This document shows positions 12,817 to 12,909 of a stretch of DNA of 12,909 nucleotides, in pieces; position 1 is the stretch's first letter; every line of letters begins with the position of its first letter. The notes beneath the pieces were generated by a model. That model made no database searches, was not told the DNA's origin, and saw only the letters and a list, made by a program, of their open reading frames with translations. The DNA lies in NCBI GenBank assembly GCA_017940955.1, contig JAGAXP010000156.1, positions 1-12,909 of the forward strand, in the 5' to 3' direction. Made by a program: the position numbers and the translations under genes. This stretch comes from Oribacterium sp. Its GTDB lineage: Bacteria; Bacillota_A; Clostridia; Lachnospirales; Lachnospiraceae.

Positions 12817-12855
12817 TGAGAATCTCTTGGTATTACTTGAGGTTCTCATTTTTTT
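12817..12855 (+). terminator. Strong intrinsic terminator near the right edge
   Basis: A 10-bp stem TGAGAATCTC/GAGGTTCTCA (12817-12826 with 12839-12848, one wobble), a 12-nt loop and seven T's (12849-12855). What it terminates is unclear; it may back up the preceding terminator or end a second short transcript. Confidence 0.8.
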
Positions 12856-12861
12856 GCCTGC

Positions 12862-12895
12862 ATAGGTATATTTTATAACTAATTAATATACCTAT
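12862..12895. repeat. 10-bp inverted repeat at the window edge
   Basis: ATAGGTATAT (12862-12871) and ATATACCTAT (12886-12895) are perfect complements with a 14-nt AT-rich spacer, followed by TTTGTTTAC. It may be a weak terminator or an operator for a gene beyond the window. Confidence 0.45.
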
Positions 12896-12909
12896 TTTGT
12901 TTACAAATA

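Larger units (their letters stand above)
12396..12909. other. Gene-free stretch at the right end, rich in hairpins
   Basis: There is no open frame with a ribosome site on either strand. In order it holds a weak CCCCG/CGGGG pairing (12434-12456), an AT-only 9-bp hairpin (12495-12520) that might weakly end the ABC-F transcript, the promoter and small RNA candidate described separately, a GGTATC/GATACC pairing (12699-12733), an AGTAAC/GTTACT hairpin (12759-12774), a terminator (12817-12855) and an inverted repeat (12862-12895). Confidence 0.6.

Noticed and set aside
1..12909. CRISPR array, complete IS or prophage
   Set aside because: No regularly spaced repeats, transposase, integrase or phage structural genes are present in the window.

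Overview
The window reads as a low-GC Gram-positive chromosome, most likely a Lachnospiraceae member (Butyrivibrio-like). The grounds are strong AGGAGG ribosome sites, consensus sigma-A promoters, intrinsic hairpin-plus-U terminators, and a protein set typical of that group (SIMPL lipoprotein, DUF2156 protein, LCM-like methyltransferase, TM1586-type nitroreductase). The genus call is inference from style and protein families, not from a marker gene.

Layout. Positions 1-330 hold the 3' end of a DUF5640-like gene and its terminator. Positions about 335-1376 are an AT-rich accessory patch. It contains a RelB/DinJ-type antitoxin with its own promoter, a YoeB-type toxin start cut off after about 15 codons and joined in frame to another small gene, a DUF4160 gene starting at TTG and truncated, and then the 3' half of a tRNA-Trp followed by a terminator. 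This looks like the decayed right end of an element that integrated into tRNA-Trp. Positions 1532-2446 are a single-gene SDR dehydrogenase unit. Positions 2674-3480 encode a SIMPL lipoprotein. Positions 3707-5066 encode an unusual fusion of an LCM-like methyltransferase with a STAS domain. Positions 5223-6070 hold a VanX-type D,D-dipeptidase followed by a 50-bp GC-rich loopless palindrome and a terminator. Positions 6172-7888 hold a two-gene unit, a GNAT acetyltransferase and a DUF2156 protein.

A nitroreductase lies on the minus strand (7927-8739). About 235 bases upstream of it is a consensus promoter, and between them a leader with two near-identical hairpins, the second enclosed in an intrinsic terminator. 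This is the best candidate here for an undescribed cis-regulatory RNA or small RNA. Positions 9348-12395 are a tightly coupled MBL-fold hydrolase and Uup-type ABC-F ATPase pair. The last 500 bases contain no gene but do contain a consensus promoter, a GNRA-capped hairpin and a terminator that together look like a small RNA gene of about 110 nt, then further hairpins to the window edge.

Apart from the toxin-antitoxin patch and the MBL/ABC-F and GNAT/DUF2156 pairs, the genes are mostly single transcription units with their own promoters and terminators. No shared pathway is evident.
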